Assembly: GCA_964407825.1 (NCBI GenBank)
Contig: CAYOXD010000014.1
Coordinates: forward strand, 1 to 40,622
DNA: 40,622 nt
Source: CAYOXD01 sp964407825
GTDB taxonomy: Bacteria; Desulfobacterota; Desulfobacteria; Desulfobacterales; JAFDDL01
Direction of reading: 5' to 3'
Part shown: positions 1 to 9,157 of the stretch, piece by piece
Numbering within the stretch: the stretch's first letter is position 1
Layout: every line of letters begins with the position of its first letter
The notes under the pieces: generated by a model
Seen by the model: only the letters and a program-made list of their open reading frames with translations
What the model was told of the DNA's origin: nothing
Databases searched by the model: none
Made by a program: the position numbers and the translations under genes

Positions 1-43
1 ATTGAAAGGATGATCCCGGAGAAGAAATTTCGGCAGCATTCCA

Positions 44-2578
44 TCAATGACTGCTATCTGGGGCTATATTTTTGAACGCGTTCGTTTTGGCCTTGCGTCT
101 ATCAAGGACCAGGTAAGTTCCCTGCTTGATCAATTCCAGCACGAACATCCAGGCCAGGTTGTAAATCCACACCATCTCGATCAGCCGCCACGGCAGCGCC
201 GGCACCAGCCAACCAAATCCCGTCAGAAACACGGCAAAGACTTGAGTACCGATAATGGCCGAAAACAACTGCCAGGACGGAAAGGGCCGCCGCCAGAACC
301 ATTTCGTGGTGCGGGTCAGAAAAAGCAGCAGATGGCCGCCTAACACCAGTTGCAGAAACAGCAGGGTCTGCAGATGGTGGACGTTCAAGGCCAGATATTC
401 CTTTGAAATGAGCAGGAGCCCGAAGCTTTGCACCACGGAGAGCAGACCGAGCACGCTGGAGATGGTGAGCACCCTGGGCATTTCCCAACGCACCGGTGTC
501 GGGCTGAGATAGGTATGGTCGTAGGCGATGGTCATGATGGGGATATCATCCAGCAGGGCCAGCAGGATGATCATCATGGCCGTGAGCGGGAAATAGCGGT
601 AGGTGAGCATGGCCAGCACCACGAAGACCATGATATCGATGGTCATGGCGATGCGGTAGATGGTGTAGCTCATCATGCGCTCGAAGATGCGCCGTGCCTC
701 TTCCACCGCGGAGATGATCACCGACAGGCCCGGCTTGGTAAGCACCAGAGCGGCCGCAGCCCGGGCGGCGTGGGTGGCGCCGGCCACGGCAACACCGACT
801 TCCGCCTGTTTCAGGGCCGGGGCGTCGTTGACGCCGTCGCCGGTCATGGCCACCAGATGGCCGCGTTCCTGGAGGGCTTTGACGATACTGTATTTATGCT
901 CCGGGAAGACCCGGGCAAAGCCGTCTGCCGCTTCGATTTTTCGGCCGGCATGCTCATCCAGATCACCGGTACAATTTTCCGGGAAGAGGTGATCCGCGGC
1001 TTTGATATCCGTGCCCATGCCCAGCTGGCTCGCGATCTCCCTGCCAATGGCGACATCGTCGCCCGTCACCATCTTCACCTCGATGCCGTGCGCCACGGCT
1101 TCGGCGATGGTCTGGGCCGAGTCCTCCTGCGGTGGATCATACAGGGGCAGAATGCCCAGGAACCGCCAGGCGTTGCCGTTATCGGCACGGGCCACCCCCA
1201 GGGTGCGGTAGCCCTTGGCGGCGAGTTCCTCAACCTGCTGATCGGCTTTACGCCGCAGGTCCCCCTCGATTCCACAGAGCTCGAGGATGACCTGGGGAGC
1301 GCCCTTGGTGACCAGAAAGCGAGTGCCGTTGCCATTGCTGACGTTGGCCTCGGTCCGCTTGCGGATGGGATCGAAGGGCACGAATTTGATGAGCTCATAA
1401 GCGTGGCGCTTGTCTTTATTTTGATCTTGCAGCCCCCCGATTACCGCCAGATCGATGGGGTCCTGGTTCTCTTCCTTGGAGGCCAGGCTCCCCATGAGGA
1501 CGAGCTCCTGGGCATCACCGGCTGCAAAGACGACCGGTTCTCCCAACGTCAGTTTATTCTGGGTCAAGGTACCGGTTTTGTCGGAACAAATGATATCGAT
1601 ACCGGCCATCTCTTCGATGGATTGGAGACGGGAGACAATGGCTTTCATGCGGGACAGGGCCAGGGCGCCTAGGGCCATGGTGACCGAGAGCACGGCGGGC
1701 ATGGCCACGGGGATGGAAGCCACCACCAGGATCAGGACGAACTCCAGAAGATGGATGGCCGGCTCATGGCGGAACAACTCGACCCCGATGAGAACCACGC
1801 TCAGCCCCAGGGCGATGAAAATCAGGAAGTTGCCCACCCGCATGACGGCTTTCTGGAAGTGGGAAATGGCGCCCGCGGTTTCCACCAGCTTGGCGGTGCG
1901 GCCGAAATAGGTGTTGCCACCAGTGCCGGTCACAATGGCCACCATCTCTCCCTGCTTGGCCACCGAGCCGGAATAGGCGATATCTCCGGCCTTTTTGTTC
2001 ACCGGCAGGGACTCGCCGGTGAGGGCCGACTGGTCGAGGCTGAGATAGTCGCCCTCGAAGAGTTTGACGTCCGCGGGGATGATATCCCCCAATCTGATCC
2101 GGATGACGTCTCCCGGGACCAGTTCCCGGGCAGGAATTTCTTGCCATTTGCCGTCCCGGCGGACCCGGGCATTGAGGGCCAGCTGGTCTTTGAGGGCTTC
2201 CAAGGCGTTGGCGGCTTCATGCTCCTCCCAAAAACCGATCACGGCATTGAAAACCAGCAAGAAAACGATGATGGACAGATCCATCCAATGTTGCAGTGCG
2301 GCGGACAGGGCCGCGGCCACTTCGATCATCCAGGGGATAGGCCCCCAAAAATAGCCCAGGAACTTCAGGAGGGGGCTCTCCTTGTGCTCTGCCAGTTCAT
2401 TAAGGCCATAGCGCTCGACGCGGCTTTCTGCTTCGGTGCGGCTCAAGCCGTCGCTGCTGCTGCCCAATTCCGTAAAGAGCGCCTCTATGCTCCATTCTGG
2501 CGCATTTAGCATACACACTGCAGGGTCCGGTTCGCCCTGATCCAGGTCGATGGGGGTGGTGGTTGATAGTCCTCTCAT
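44..2578 (-). CDS. P-type (P3A) plasma-membrane proton-translocating ATPase
   Basis: An 844-residue P-type ATPase that should pump protons out across the inner membrane using ATP. Visible motifs in order: TGES (about 187-190, actuator), PVAMP in M4 (about 290-294), phosphorylation motif DKTGT with Asp333, KGAP (425-428), VTGDD (504-508) and TGDGVNDAP (579-587). The M6 segment reads LLDDIPIMTIAYD (about 675-687). The second Asp (678) aligns with the proton-binding Asp684 of plant AHA2, and the preceding Asn of the plant enzyme is Asp here. Length and motif set fit archaeal/bacterial P3A pumps that lack the plant C-terminal autoinhibitory region. It lies divergent to a sigma-54 activator, with a possible -24/-12 promoter upstream. 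A P3A pump is clear; strict proton specificity is inferred from the family. Confidence 0.93.
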   Translation of the reverse strand: MRGLSTTTPIDLDQGEPDPAVCMLNAPEWSIEALFTELGSSSDGLSRTEAESRVERYGLNELAEHKESPLLKFLGYFWGPIPWMIEVAAALSAALQHWMDLSIIVFLLVFNAVIGFWEEHEAANALEALKDQLALNARVRRDGKWQEIPARELVPGDVIRIRLGDIIPADVKLFEGDYLSLDQSALTGESLPVNKKAGDIAYSGSVAKQGEMVAIVTGTGGNTYFGRTAKLVETAGAISHFQKAVMRVGNFLIFIALGLSVVLIGVELFRHEPAIHLLEFVLILVVASIPVAMPAVLSVTMALGALALSRMKAIVSRLQSIEEMAGIDIICSDKTGTLTQNKLTLGEPVVFAAGDAQELVLMGSLASKEENQDPIDLAVIGGLQDQNKDKRHAYELIKFVPFDPIRKRTEANVSNGNGTRFLVTKGAPQVILELCGIEGDLRRKADQQVEELAAKGYRTLGVARADNGNAWRFLGILPLYDPPQEDSAQTIAEAVAHGIEVKMVTGDDVAIGREIASQLGMGTDIKAADHLFPENCTGDLDEHAGRKIEAADGFARVFPEHKYSIVKALQERGHLVAMTGDGVNDAPALKQAEVGVAVAGATHAARAAAALVLTKPGLSVIISAVEEARRIFERMMSYTIYRIAMTIDIMVFVVLAMLTYRYFPLTAMMIILLALLDDIPIMTIAYDHTYLSPTPVRWEMPRVLTISSVLGLLSVVQSFGLLLISKEYLALNVHHLQTLLFLQLVLGGHLLLFLTRTTKWFWRRPFPSWQLFSAIIGTQVFAVFLTGFGWLVPALPWRLIEMVWIYNLAWMFVLELIKQGTYLVLDRRKAKTNAFKNIAPDSSH

Positions 2579-2676
2579 AATCTCCTCTTTCGGCTGTCGC
2601 CATGCGTCTCAGGTTTGCTGCAAAGGTACACAGAGATTCCGTCAAACTCCCGCCAGTCTCTTACCCCAATACCATG

Positions 2677-2692
2677 AGCCATATTCATGCCA
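2677..2692 (-). promoter_or_regulatory. Candidate sigma-54 (-24/-12) promoter for the P-type ATPase gene
   Basis: Read on the minus strand the site is TGGCATGAATATGGCT. It has the invariant GG-N10-GC spacing of sigma-54 promoters and matches TGGCA in the -24 box, but the -12 box is TGGC instead of TTGC. It lies about 100 bases upstream of the ATPase start, and the divergent neighbour is a sigma-54 activator, which makes a regulatory link plausible. Single short matches of this kind also occur by chance. Confidence 0.35.
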
Positions 2693-2755
2693 GATCGTTT
2701 TGTGCTTAAGTTATAGTCACATAGCCAAAACCAGGGAGAGTTTACTCACTAAATA

Positions 2756-2764
2756 TGATATAAT
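2756..2764 (+). promoter_or_regulatory. Extended -10 promoter for the sigma-54 activator gene
   Basis: TG-A-TATAAT is a perfect extended -10 element in an AT-rich stretch. No good -35 is seen at 16-18 bases, which extended -10 promoters can do without. Transcription would start near 2771, giving a leader of about 50 bases before the ATG at 2824. Confidence 0.45.
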
Positions 2765-2823
2765 TTCATTAAATGTCGTATTTTTGTTATATATCGTGAA
2801 ACCGTCTGGAGGAACGCCCGCTT

Positions 2824-4380
2824 ATGCAGCCAAATATGAATTTCAACGAGAATGAATTTTTCCGGCAGGCGACCCTGCGCATTTGCAGCAGTCTGAATAT
2901 CGAAAAGGCGCTGTTCAACTGCCTTGAATATATCCGTTATTTTGTACCCGCCGCTAAAATGTCGCTCGGTCTACTGGAATCCGGCACCCGTACCCTGAGG
3001 AACTTCACCATCGTTGACCATGCCGGGAGCAAGAAATCGTTGCCACCTCTGCAGATGTCCAAAGAAGCCATGTCTGCGATGGAGCCCAGAAGCGAAGTCG
3101 GTGATATCCGATTGCGTTACCTGGGGGGAAATGATCCGGTAGCCAAGGCGCTGCGCCCCTATGTTGAACTCTCAAACCATTCGGGGCTGTGTATGGCTCT
3201 GGATGTCGACGGCAAACGGATGGGGACCTTCTCGGTGTGGGCCGAAGGCGAGGTACGATTCACGCAGGCGCATATTCACCTGGTATCGCTGTTGCGGGAG
3301 CCCTTTTCCATCGCCATGTCCAACGCATTGCGCTACGAGGAGGTGGTGAGGCTAAAGAATATCGTCGACGCGAAAAATCGGGAACTCAGCCGGGAACTGC
3401 GGCGCTTTTCCAGCGATGAAATAATCGGGGCCGAACGGGGCTTGAAGCCGGTCATGGAGATGGTCCAGCAGGTGGCGCCGCTGGACAGCCCGGTGGTACT
3501 GTTGGGTGAAACAGGAGCCGGAAAAGAAGTGGTGGCCAACGCGATCCATCACACGTCTCTGCGTCGGGGCGGGCCCTTCGTCAAGGTCAATTGCGGTGCT
3601 ATCCCGGACGGACTCATGGACAGCGAACTGTTTGGCCATGAAAAGGGGGCGTTCACTGGCGCGATTGCCCAAACGCGGGGACGCTTCGAGCGGGCTGAGG
3701 GCGGGACCCTCTTTTTCGATGAAATCGGCGAGTTGCCTCTTCAGGCCCAGGTGAGGCTGCTGCGGGTCCTCCAGTACAAAGAGATCGAACGCGTGGGCGG
3801 GACCCAAACGATTCCCGTGGATGTGCGCATCATTGCCGCTACGCACCGGTATATGGAGGAATTGGTGCAAACCGGAATGATACGGGAGGACCTGTGGTTC
3901 AGGCTCAATGTCTTTCCCATCCTGATACCGCCGCTTAGGCACCGAAAAGAGGACATTCCAGCCCTTGTATATCACTTTATCAAAAAGAAATCCAAGGACT
4001 TCAAGATTTATCCCGTACCGTCGGTTTCGGCTGAAGAGATCGAGCGCCTCAAGGCCTATCACTGGCCCGGCAATGTACGGGAATTGGAGAACCTCGTCGA
4101 GCGCGAACTCATCCATAAACGCGGCAAGGGCAAGGGCGGGCCGCTGACTTTCAGACATTTTATCATGGCTGCGAAGCCGGTGGGATCAGATTTGCCGCAC
4201 GAGATGGCCACAAATTCGATGACGCTGGATGAGGCCATGACGCAGCACATCCGCCGGGCCCTGCAGCGAACCAACGGCAAAATAAGTGGCGTCCGGGGCG
4301 CGGCCCAGCTCTTGGGCATCAATGCCAACACGCTCCGGAGCCGCATGAAAAAACTGGGAATTCCTTTTAAATACGTTTAG
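2824..4380 (+). CDS. Sigma-54-dependent transcriptional activator (GAF - AAA+ - Fis-type HTH)
   Basis: A 518-residue bacterial enhancer-binding protein that would activate sigma-54 RNA polymerase. A GAF-like sensory region covers about residues 20-165 and is followed by a short coiled linker. The AAA+ domain (about 197-430) has Walker A GETGAGKE (228-235), the sigma-54 contact loop GAFTGA (275-280) and a Walker B region ending FFDEIGELP. The last 50 residues form a Fis-type helix-turn-helix (GAAQLLGINANTLRSRMKKL). No receiver domain is present, so it probably senses a small molecule through GAF. The ATG has a good GGAGG about 9 bases upstream. It is divergent from the proton ATPase and convergent with the ABC transporter operon; targets are unknown. 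Confidence 0.93.
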   Translation: MQPNMNFNENEFFRQATLRICSSLNIEKALFNCLEYIRYFVPAAKMSLGLLESGTRTLRNFTIVDHAGSKKSLPPLQMSKEAMSAMEPRSEVGDIRLRYLGGNDPVAKALRPYVELSNHSGLCMALDVDGKRMGTFSVWAEGEVRFTQAHIHLVSLLREPFSIAMSNALRYEEVVRLKNIVDAKNRELSRELRRFSSDEIIGAERGLKPVMEMVQQVAPLDSPVVLLGETGAGKEVVANAIHHTSLRRGGPFVKVNCGAIPDGLMDSELFGHEKGAFTGAIAQTRGRFERAEGGTLFFDEIGELPLQAQVRLLRVLQYKEIERVGGTQTIPVDVRIIAATHRYMEELVQTGMIREDLWFRLNVFPILIPPLRHRKEDIPALVYHFIKKKSKDFKIYPVPSVSAEEIERLKAYHWPGNVRELENLVERELIHKRGKGKGGPLTFRHFIMAAKPVGSDLPHEMATNSMTLDEAMTQHIRRALQRTNGKISGVRGAAQLLGINANTLRSRMKKLGIPFKYV

Positions 4381-4397
4381 CCACTTCATTATCGAGG

Positions 4398-5387
4398 TCA
4401 CGGACCTGCCCCCATTTTCAAGGCCCGAACCACATGCACCGGAGCGGAAATCTGGTGCTGCCGCAACATAATGGCCTCGGTTTGCCGCCAGGCGGCAACG
4501 TCGATGGTGCCGATGGGGACATTCGGGTCGGGCTGCACCAGGGAGCGGGTGATCGCCAGCTGTTTTTCCAGGATATGGGCCGATGTGCCCCGGTCGTACC
4601 GGGCCAGGCACTTGATCGCCGCAGCGCGGTTTTCCGGCGCGAGCGCGGCCTTCCATCCCGCCAGGAGAACAGCCAGAAAACGCTTCACGGTACCCGGATG
4701 CCTGGATAGCATCTCCCTTGAGGTGACGACCGAATTGGCGACGAAGCGAACCCCGAACCGGACCGGATCCAGGAACCGCAGCCCCTGCCCATCGGCCTTC
4801 AACTTGGCGGCCAGGAAAACGGCCTGGGAATTCTTGTACACCGGCCAGAGTGCCACGCGCCGTTCGAAAAACGGGGTATAATCATAGCGCACGCTGAACA
4901 GGTGCACCGCCCGATCCGGCAGGCCGGCCTTTGCCAGCAGGGTGCGCATGATGGTTTCGTCGTTCCCGCCATAGGTGATCCCGATGGTCTTTCCTCTCAA
5001 CTGGGCCAGCCGGTGGATGACCGGCTCATCGTCATAATAGATCCACTGGAGCGGGTTGATTTGGAAAATCTGCGCCACCACCACCACGGGGGATCCCTTG
5101 GCCAGGGCTCGGATCACCTGGTCCGCGGAGGCAACCCCGAACTGGGCATAGCCCAGCTCCAGTTCCCGGATGGCATCGCGCTCGGGCCCGCCGCCCTTGA
5201 TGGTGACCGGCAGGTGCGCGCGGGTGAACAGACCGCTGTCCAGCGCATACAGGCCGCCAACGGCACTCACGTTCCGCAGCCATTTCAGGCGATAGACGAG
5301 CCCATCGGCCTGCGCCACCGTCCCGTGGACGTTCACGGAAAGAGCGGCCAACAGCGTGAGCAGCAGTGCCCGCATCAACCGATTCAC
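4398..5387 (-). CDS. ABC transporter substrate-binding protein, NMT1/SsuA-like
   Basis: About 329 residues; periplasmic binding component of an ABC importer. An N-terminal signal peptide (MRALLLTLLAALS, ending near AQADG) precedes an NMT1/SsuA-type fold with LKWLRNVSAVGGLYALDSGLF, where these proteins start their first strand and helix, and GKTIGITYGGNDETIMRTLL. I start it at the GTG at 5387, because a GGAG lies 6-7 bases upstream; the next ATG (5375) is about 19 bases from that site. It begins 17 bases after the permease gene and is the last gene of the operon. The family binds sulfonates, nitrate, taurine or pyrimidine precursors; the actual ligand cannot be read from the sequence. Confidence 0.85.
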   Translation of the reverse strand: MNRLMRALLLTLLAALSVNVHGTVAQADGLVYRLKWLRNVSAVGGLYALDSGLFTRAHLPVTIKGGGPERDAIRELELGYAQFGVASADQVIRALAKGSPVVVVAQIFQINPLQWIYYDDEPVIHRLAQLRGKTIGITYGGNDETIMRTLLAKAGLPDRAVHLFSVRYDYTPFFERRVALWPVYKNSQAVFLAAKLKADGQGLRFLDPVRFGVRFVANSVVTSREMLSRHPGTVKRFLAVLLAGWKAALAPENRAAAIKCLARYDRGTSAHILEKQLAITRSLVQPDPNVPIGTIDVAAWRQTEAIMLRQHQISAPVHVVRALKMGAGP

Positions 5388-5404
5388 AGCGGTTCTCCAA
5401 GTCC

Positions 5405-6157
5405 TCAGGGCCGGTTGGCCCATATTTTTTCTACCCATTCCCCCACTGCCTCCAATCCCGCCTGATATATGGAAAGCGACACGCCGATCAGGAACAGGGC
5501 CACCAGGATCCTGGCCAGATCGCTCTGATACAGGGCGATACGAATAGCGTACCCGATGCCGGCATTGGCGGCAATAAATTCCGCAACGATAGTGCCGGCC
5601 ATGGCCAGGGTGGCGCTGCCGGAAATAACCGCCGTCAGTTTGTGGAGATTCTCGAAGGCCCGAATTTTCACCTCCAGCTGCCATCGCATCCGCCCCGTCA
5701 CCTGGTAGAAATGCTCCACATCCGTCACCGGTTCGCTCATGATGCCCATCACCGAAAGCAGCAGCGGAAAATAGCAGATCATGGCGGCGATCAGAAGCCG
5801 CGACAGGAACCCGTCCCCCAGGAGAATGAAGATGATCGGCGCAAGGGCCACGATCGGGTACGCCTGCACATTGAAGGCCGCCGTCTTGACAAAGGTGCCG
5901 AGCCAGGTGGCCCGGCGGCCCGCAATGCCGATGCCCAGGGCCAGGCACACGGAGAGCACCTGACCGATGATGGCGACCCGAAGGGTATTGAGCACCTCCC
6001 CGCCGTATTGGGGGAAAATGACCACGGCCGTGCGCCACAGCTGCCCCGGCGATGGGATGACATAGTCCGAAAGCCCCGCGGTGACCTTCAGCAGCAGCAG
6101 GAAACCCACGCCCAGGGCATAGATCCCGAGGAAATGCAGGATGCGCTTAAACAGCAT
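5405..6157 (-). CDS. ABC transporter permease, SsuC/TauC type
   Basis: A 250-residue integral membrane permease with about six hydrophobic segments. The cytoplasmic EAA-type coupling loop is visible around SGSATLAMAGTIVAEFIAANAG with the typical G...AE...GIGYAI ending, so it belongs to the BPD_transp_1 family used with NMT1/SsuA-like binding proteins. Its start overlaps the 3' end of the ATPase gene by 11 bases, which suggests translational coupling, and the binding-protein gene follows 17 bases later. Confidence 0.88.
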   Translation of the reverse strand: MLFKRILHFLGIYALGVGFLLLLKVTAGLSDYVIPSPGQLWRTAVVIFPQYGGEVLNTLRVAIIGQVLSVCLALGIGIAGRRATWLGTFVKTAAFNVQAYPIVALAPIIFILLGDGFLSRLLIAAMICYFPLLLSVMGIMSEPVTDVEHFYQVTGRMRWQLEVKIRAFENLHKLTAVISGSATLAMAGTIVAEFIAANAGIGYAIRIALYQSDLARILVALFLIGVSLSIYQAGLEAVGEWVEKIWANRP

Positions 6158-6845
6158 TCATGATCTCCAGTTTGATGCGCGAGAGACTTTCGGGATCCGG
6201 CCGCTGCCCGCCCGTCTGATTGCACCCGAGAAGGGGCAGGATCTGGGGAGGGCAGTTCCAGGACCTCAGGACGAATATCCGATGGCAGAATCGTGCCACT
6301 TCCGACACGTTGTGGGAGATGTAGAGAAAGCACCGTTGCGAAAAATAGTCCTTCATCGCCAGAATGATCCGCTCCCGGGTTTTTTCGTCAACGTTGGCGA
6401 GGCTCTCGTCCATCACCAGCACCTCGAAGTCCTGAAGCAGATAGCGGATCAGGTTCACCCGGTTCTTCTGGCCCAGAGACAGCCTTGAAAACCGCCGGTC
6501 CAGATGCGCCTCCATCCCGAACAGGTGCACGAGCGCATCGAGCCGGGGACGTTCATCGGCCGGGGTGATCTTCTCCAGGTGCTTTCCCACCGGAGACCAG
6601 TCCGGGAGCCGCTCCAGGTTGTAGGTATACAGCGGCGGGTGGGGGGTATGGGGCCTCACCTCCCCTGAAAAGCCGGTAACGCGGCCGCTGATAATTTTCG
6701 CAAGCGAGGTCTTGCCCACCCCTGAAGGCCCGAAGAGGGCGTGGAAACCGGGGGTATCGAGGCAAAAGGAGAGCCCATCGAACAACGGCAACTCGGCATT
6801 GGGGTACCGGTATGAAATTTCACGACATTCGAGCAGCATGAGCAT
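6147..6845 (-). CDS. ABC transporter ATP-binding protein
   Basis: A 232-residue ABC ATPase that should energise the neighbouring permease. Walker A is GPSGVGKTS (39-47), the signature is LSLGQ (122-126) instead of LSGGQ, Walker B plus catalytic Glu is VLVMDES (142-148), and the switch His is in YISHNV (His178). Where most relatives carry the Q-loop glutamine, this protein reads YTYNLERLPDW, with Asn76 apparently in place of Gln. The ATG at 6845 is preferred (GGGGATA a few bases upstream); a GTG at 6860 in the same frame is possible. The gene starts 24 bases after the end of the histidine kinase gene. Confidence 0.88.
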   Translation of the reverse strand: MLMLLECREISYRYPNAELPLFDGLSFCLDTPGFHALFGPSGVGKTSLAKIISGRVTGFSGEVRPHTPHPPLYTYNLERLPDWSPVGKHLEKITPADERPRLDALVHLFGMEAHLDRRFSRLSLGQKNRVNLIRYLLQDFEVLVMDESLANVDEKTRERIILAMKDYFSQRCFLYISHNVSEVARFCHRIFVLRSWNCPPQILPLLGCNQTGGQRPDPESLSRIKLEIMNAV

Positions 6846-6869
6846 GCCTATCCCCGGCACGGGAATTTG

Positions 6870-8963
6870 TCAAGGCTGCCGCCTGCCCAGGACCTCCCGC
6901 AGTTTGCGGCTGATCTGCTCCATGCTGTATGGTTTTTGGATAAACCCCACGCACCCCTTGCCCAGGGAGGAAGCCGCTGTACAGTCCGCGGTATACCCAC
7001 TGGAGAGGAGAATTTTGACCTTTGGATCCCTTTTAACCAGTTGCTCAAAGGTCTTGGCGCCGCCCATCTCCGGCATGATCATGTCGAGGATGACGATATC
7101 GACGCAGTTCTTCTCGAATGCCTCGATGGCCATTCGGCCGCTGCTCGCCGCCACCACCCGATATCCCATATGTTCGAGCATCTGCCGGGTGATATCCAGA
7201 ACCGGCGCTTCATCATCCACCAGCAACACGGTTTCACTTCCCGCCAGGGTGGTAGTGGTACAGGACGCGGCAACGGACACCGCCGGGGTCTGAAACGACA
7301 ACGGCAGGTAGATGCGAAAGGTGCTGCCCTGGTGCTTTCGGCTGGTGACGGTGATCATCCCGCCATGATTCTTGATGATGCCGTAAGATGAGGCAAGTCC
7401 CAAACCGGTGCCGCGGAGCTTCTTCTTGGTGGTAAAAAAAGGATCGAAAATGCGGCCCAGGATGGCCTCCTCAATGCCTTCGCCGGTATCCCTGACGGTA
7501 ATGATGGCATGGTCTCCGGAAGGGAGTCCCAATGGCAGAGAGGCCTGTTCATTCAGTCGGACCCGCTTCGTGCTGACAAACAAGTCTCCGCCGGAAGGCA
7601 TGGCCTGCCATGCGTTTACCAGCAAGTTGAGAAGGACCTGACTCATCTGATTGGGGTCGATATTCGCCACGCAGGGGGCGTCCATGAAGTCGGTGTGGAT
7701 TTGAATTTCCTTCAGGGTCCTTCCGAACACCCGGAGGTTGTCCTGAATGAAAGGATTGAGATCCATCGGCTCCATCTGGTATTGGCCTCCCCTGGCAAAT
7801 CCCAGAAGTTGCTGCGTCAGATCCGCGCCTTTATTGACGGCATCCTCAACGGCCTTACACTGCTGATAGCCTTGGCTCCCCGGGGCCATCCCAAGGAGCA
7901 GCAAGGACACGTTCCCCTGGATTCCCATGAGCAGATTGTTGAAATCGTGCGCAATGCCTCCCGCCAGGGTACCGATGGCCTCCATCTTCTGGGCATGGCG
8001 AAGCTGCCTTTCCAGATGCAGGGTCTGGGTCACGTCATTTCGGACGGACACATAGTGGGTGATGGCGCCGGCGGCGTTCCTGACCGGCGATATGCTGGCC
8101 TCCAGTTCGTAAAGTTCACCCGATTTCTTGCGGTTGGTGAAATGTCCCCGCCAGACATTCCCCTGGGTCAAGGTGTTCCACAATCCTTTATAAAACCGGG
8201 CAGGCTGGCGGCCGGATTTTAGAAAACGCGGCGTGCGGCCGAGGGCCTCCTCCCGAGAGTAGCCCGTGATGTTTTCAAAGGCGGGGTTCACGTACTGGAT
8301 GCTCCCATGGGTGTCGGTGATCATAATGGACTCGACCGCCTGTTCCAGAACCGTTTCAAGCCATAGCTGGCTCTCTTCCCATCGCCAGCGATGAATCTCT
8401 GCGGCGATCAAGTTGCCGATGAGGGACAGAACGCACCGATCCGTTTGCGGGAAATCTCCGGAGGCCCTGTTGCCGGCAAAGATAAATCCATGACGCACCG
8501 AGCCCACCTCAAGGCAGACGCCGATGCCCGATGAGAGGGAAAGGGGCTCGGCCTGCAGCCATTGCCAGTGTCGGCCGCAATCCGGGTCCGACAGCGCACT
8601 TTTCCCTGCAGGTATTTCCCAGACCGCACCGGGCCTGTCAGCTTCCCGCAAAGGGCATGCCTTTTCGGGAAGCGCCGAGCCCTCGAGCGCCTCCGCTCCG
8701 TTACCCGACGCCGCATGAATATGGTATCCCCCGCCTGTGGGCGATTTCAGGGCAATAAGGCAAACATCCGTTCCGAGCAACTCCCGGCTCTTATGCGATA
8801 CCCGTTGGAGTTTTTGCGCCAGATTCTGGGTCGAGCCGAGGGTTATGGATAGGTCGTTGAGGATATGGAAGCGCCCCATGACATCTGACAACGCCTTGGA
8901 TTCATGGGGGTCCACAGCGCCCGCCGGGGGACCGGGGCTGTCAGCGGGGGGAGATGCGGTCAT
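6870..8963 (-). CDS. Hybrid sensor histidine kinase (GAF - PAS - HisKA - HATPase - receiver)
   Basis: A 697-residue soluble hybrid kinase with no obvious membrane segment. A GAF-like region covers about 45-190, and a PAS domain about 200-320 has the typical NPAFENITGYSREEALG. The HisKA motif GGIAHDFNN contains His339. The ATPase domain shows an N-box (LLNLLVNAWQAM, Asn450), a G1 box DTGEG (492-496) and GTGLGL. The C-terminal receiver has DD at 583-584, phospho-acceptor Asp627 in VILDMIMPEMGG and a KPYS lysine. It heads the operon with the three ABC transporter genes, so it probably senses the transported compound or a linked signal. No DNA-binding output domain is present; the convergent sigma-54 activator is a possible but unproven partner. 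Confidence 0.92.
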   Translation of the reverse strand: MTASPPADSPGPPAGAVDPHESKALSDVMGRFHILNDLSITLGSTQNLAQKLQRVSHKSRELLGTDVCLIALKSPTGGGYHIHAASGNGAEALEGSALPEKACPLREADRPGAVWEIPAGKSALSDPDCGRHWQWLQAEPLSLSSGIGVCLEVGSVRHGFIFAGNRASGDFPQTDRCVLSLIGNLIAAEIHRWRWEESQLWLETVLEQAVESIMITDTHGSIQYVNPAFENITGYSREEALGRTPRFLKSGRQPARFYKGLWNTLTQGNVWRGHFTNRKKSGELYELEASISPVRNAAGAITHYVSVRNDVTQTLHLERQLRHAQKMEAIGTLAGGIAHDFNNLLMGIQGNVSLLLLGMAPGSQGYQQCKAVEDAVNKGADLTQQLLGFARGGQYQMEPMDLNPFIQDNLRVFGRTLKEIQIHTDFMDAPCVANIDPNQMSQVLLNLLVNAWQAMPSGGDLFVSTKRVRLNEQASLPLGLPSGDHAIITVRDTGEGIEEAILGRIFDPFFTTKKKLRGTGLGLASSYGIIKNHGGMITVTSRKHQGSTFRIYLPLSFQTPAVSVAASCTTTTLAGSETVLLVDDEAPVLDITRQMLEHMGYRVVAASSGRMAIEAFEKNCVDIVILDMIMPEMGGAKTFEQLVKRDPKVKILLSSGYTADCTAASSLGKGCVGFIQKPYSMEQISRKLREVLGRRQP

Positions 8964-9031
8964 GGTTTCTCGTGAACATCCATAGGTACCGGAACACAGG
9001 GCGCTTTTTGAACCAGGTTATCAAAAAATAC

Positions 9032-9041
9032 GTATTAATAC
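9032..9041. promoter_or_regulatory. Palindrome GTATTAATAC upstream of the kinase-transporter operon
   Basis: A perfect 10-base palindrome inside a short AT-rich island about 70 bases upstream of the histidine kinase start. It could be an operator or part of the operon promoter. No confident -35/-10 pair could be assigned, so this is only a candidate. Confidence 0.22.
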
Positions 9042-9083
9042 TTATACGCAAATGTTGCCCCTGTCAAGCGCTGCCCGCCCTTC

Positions 9084-9135
9084 ACAGCAATTCCCAGTGA
9101 ACGGCATTGAAAACTGCCACGGCACCGGTGAGGTG
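9084..9135 (+). repeat. Dispersed intergenic repeat, copy A
   Basis: Shares CAGCAATTC (9085), GTGAA (9097), TTGAAAAC (9107) and CCGGT (9125) with copy B at 30182, at exactly the same internal spacings (0, 12, 22 and 40 bases). It lies just beyond the 3' end of motB. The first two blocks are also in copy C at 38069-38157. Confidence 0.6.
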
Positions 9136-9157
9136 TCGCGGGGCCGCGGCGGGGGCT

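Noticed and set aside
428..1672. Long plus-strand reading frame (414 residues)
   Set aside because: It is antisense to the proton ATPase, has a His/Gly/Asp-rich composition with no domain, and comes from the codon bias of the real gene.
5388..6038. N-terminal extension of the substrate-binding protein frame
   Set aside because: It overlaps the permease gene in another frame; signal peptide and ribosome-binding site support the GTG at 5387.
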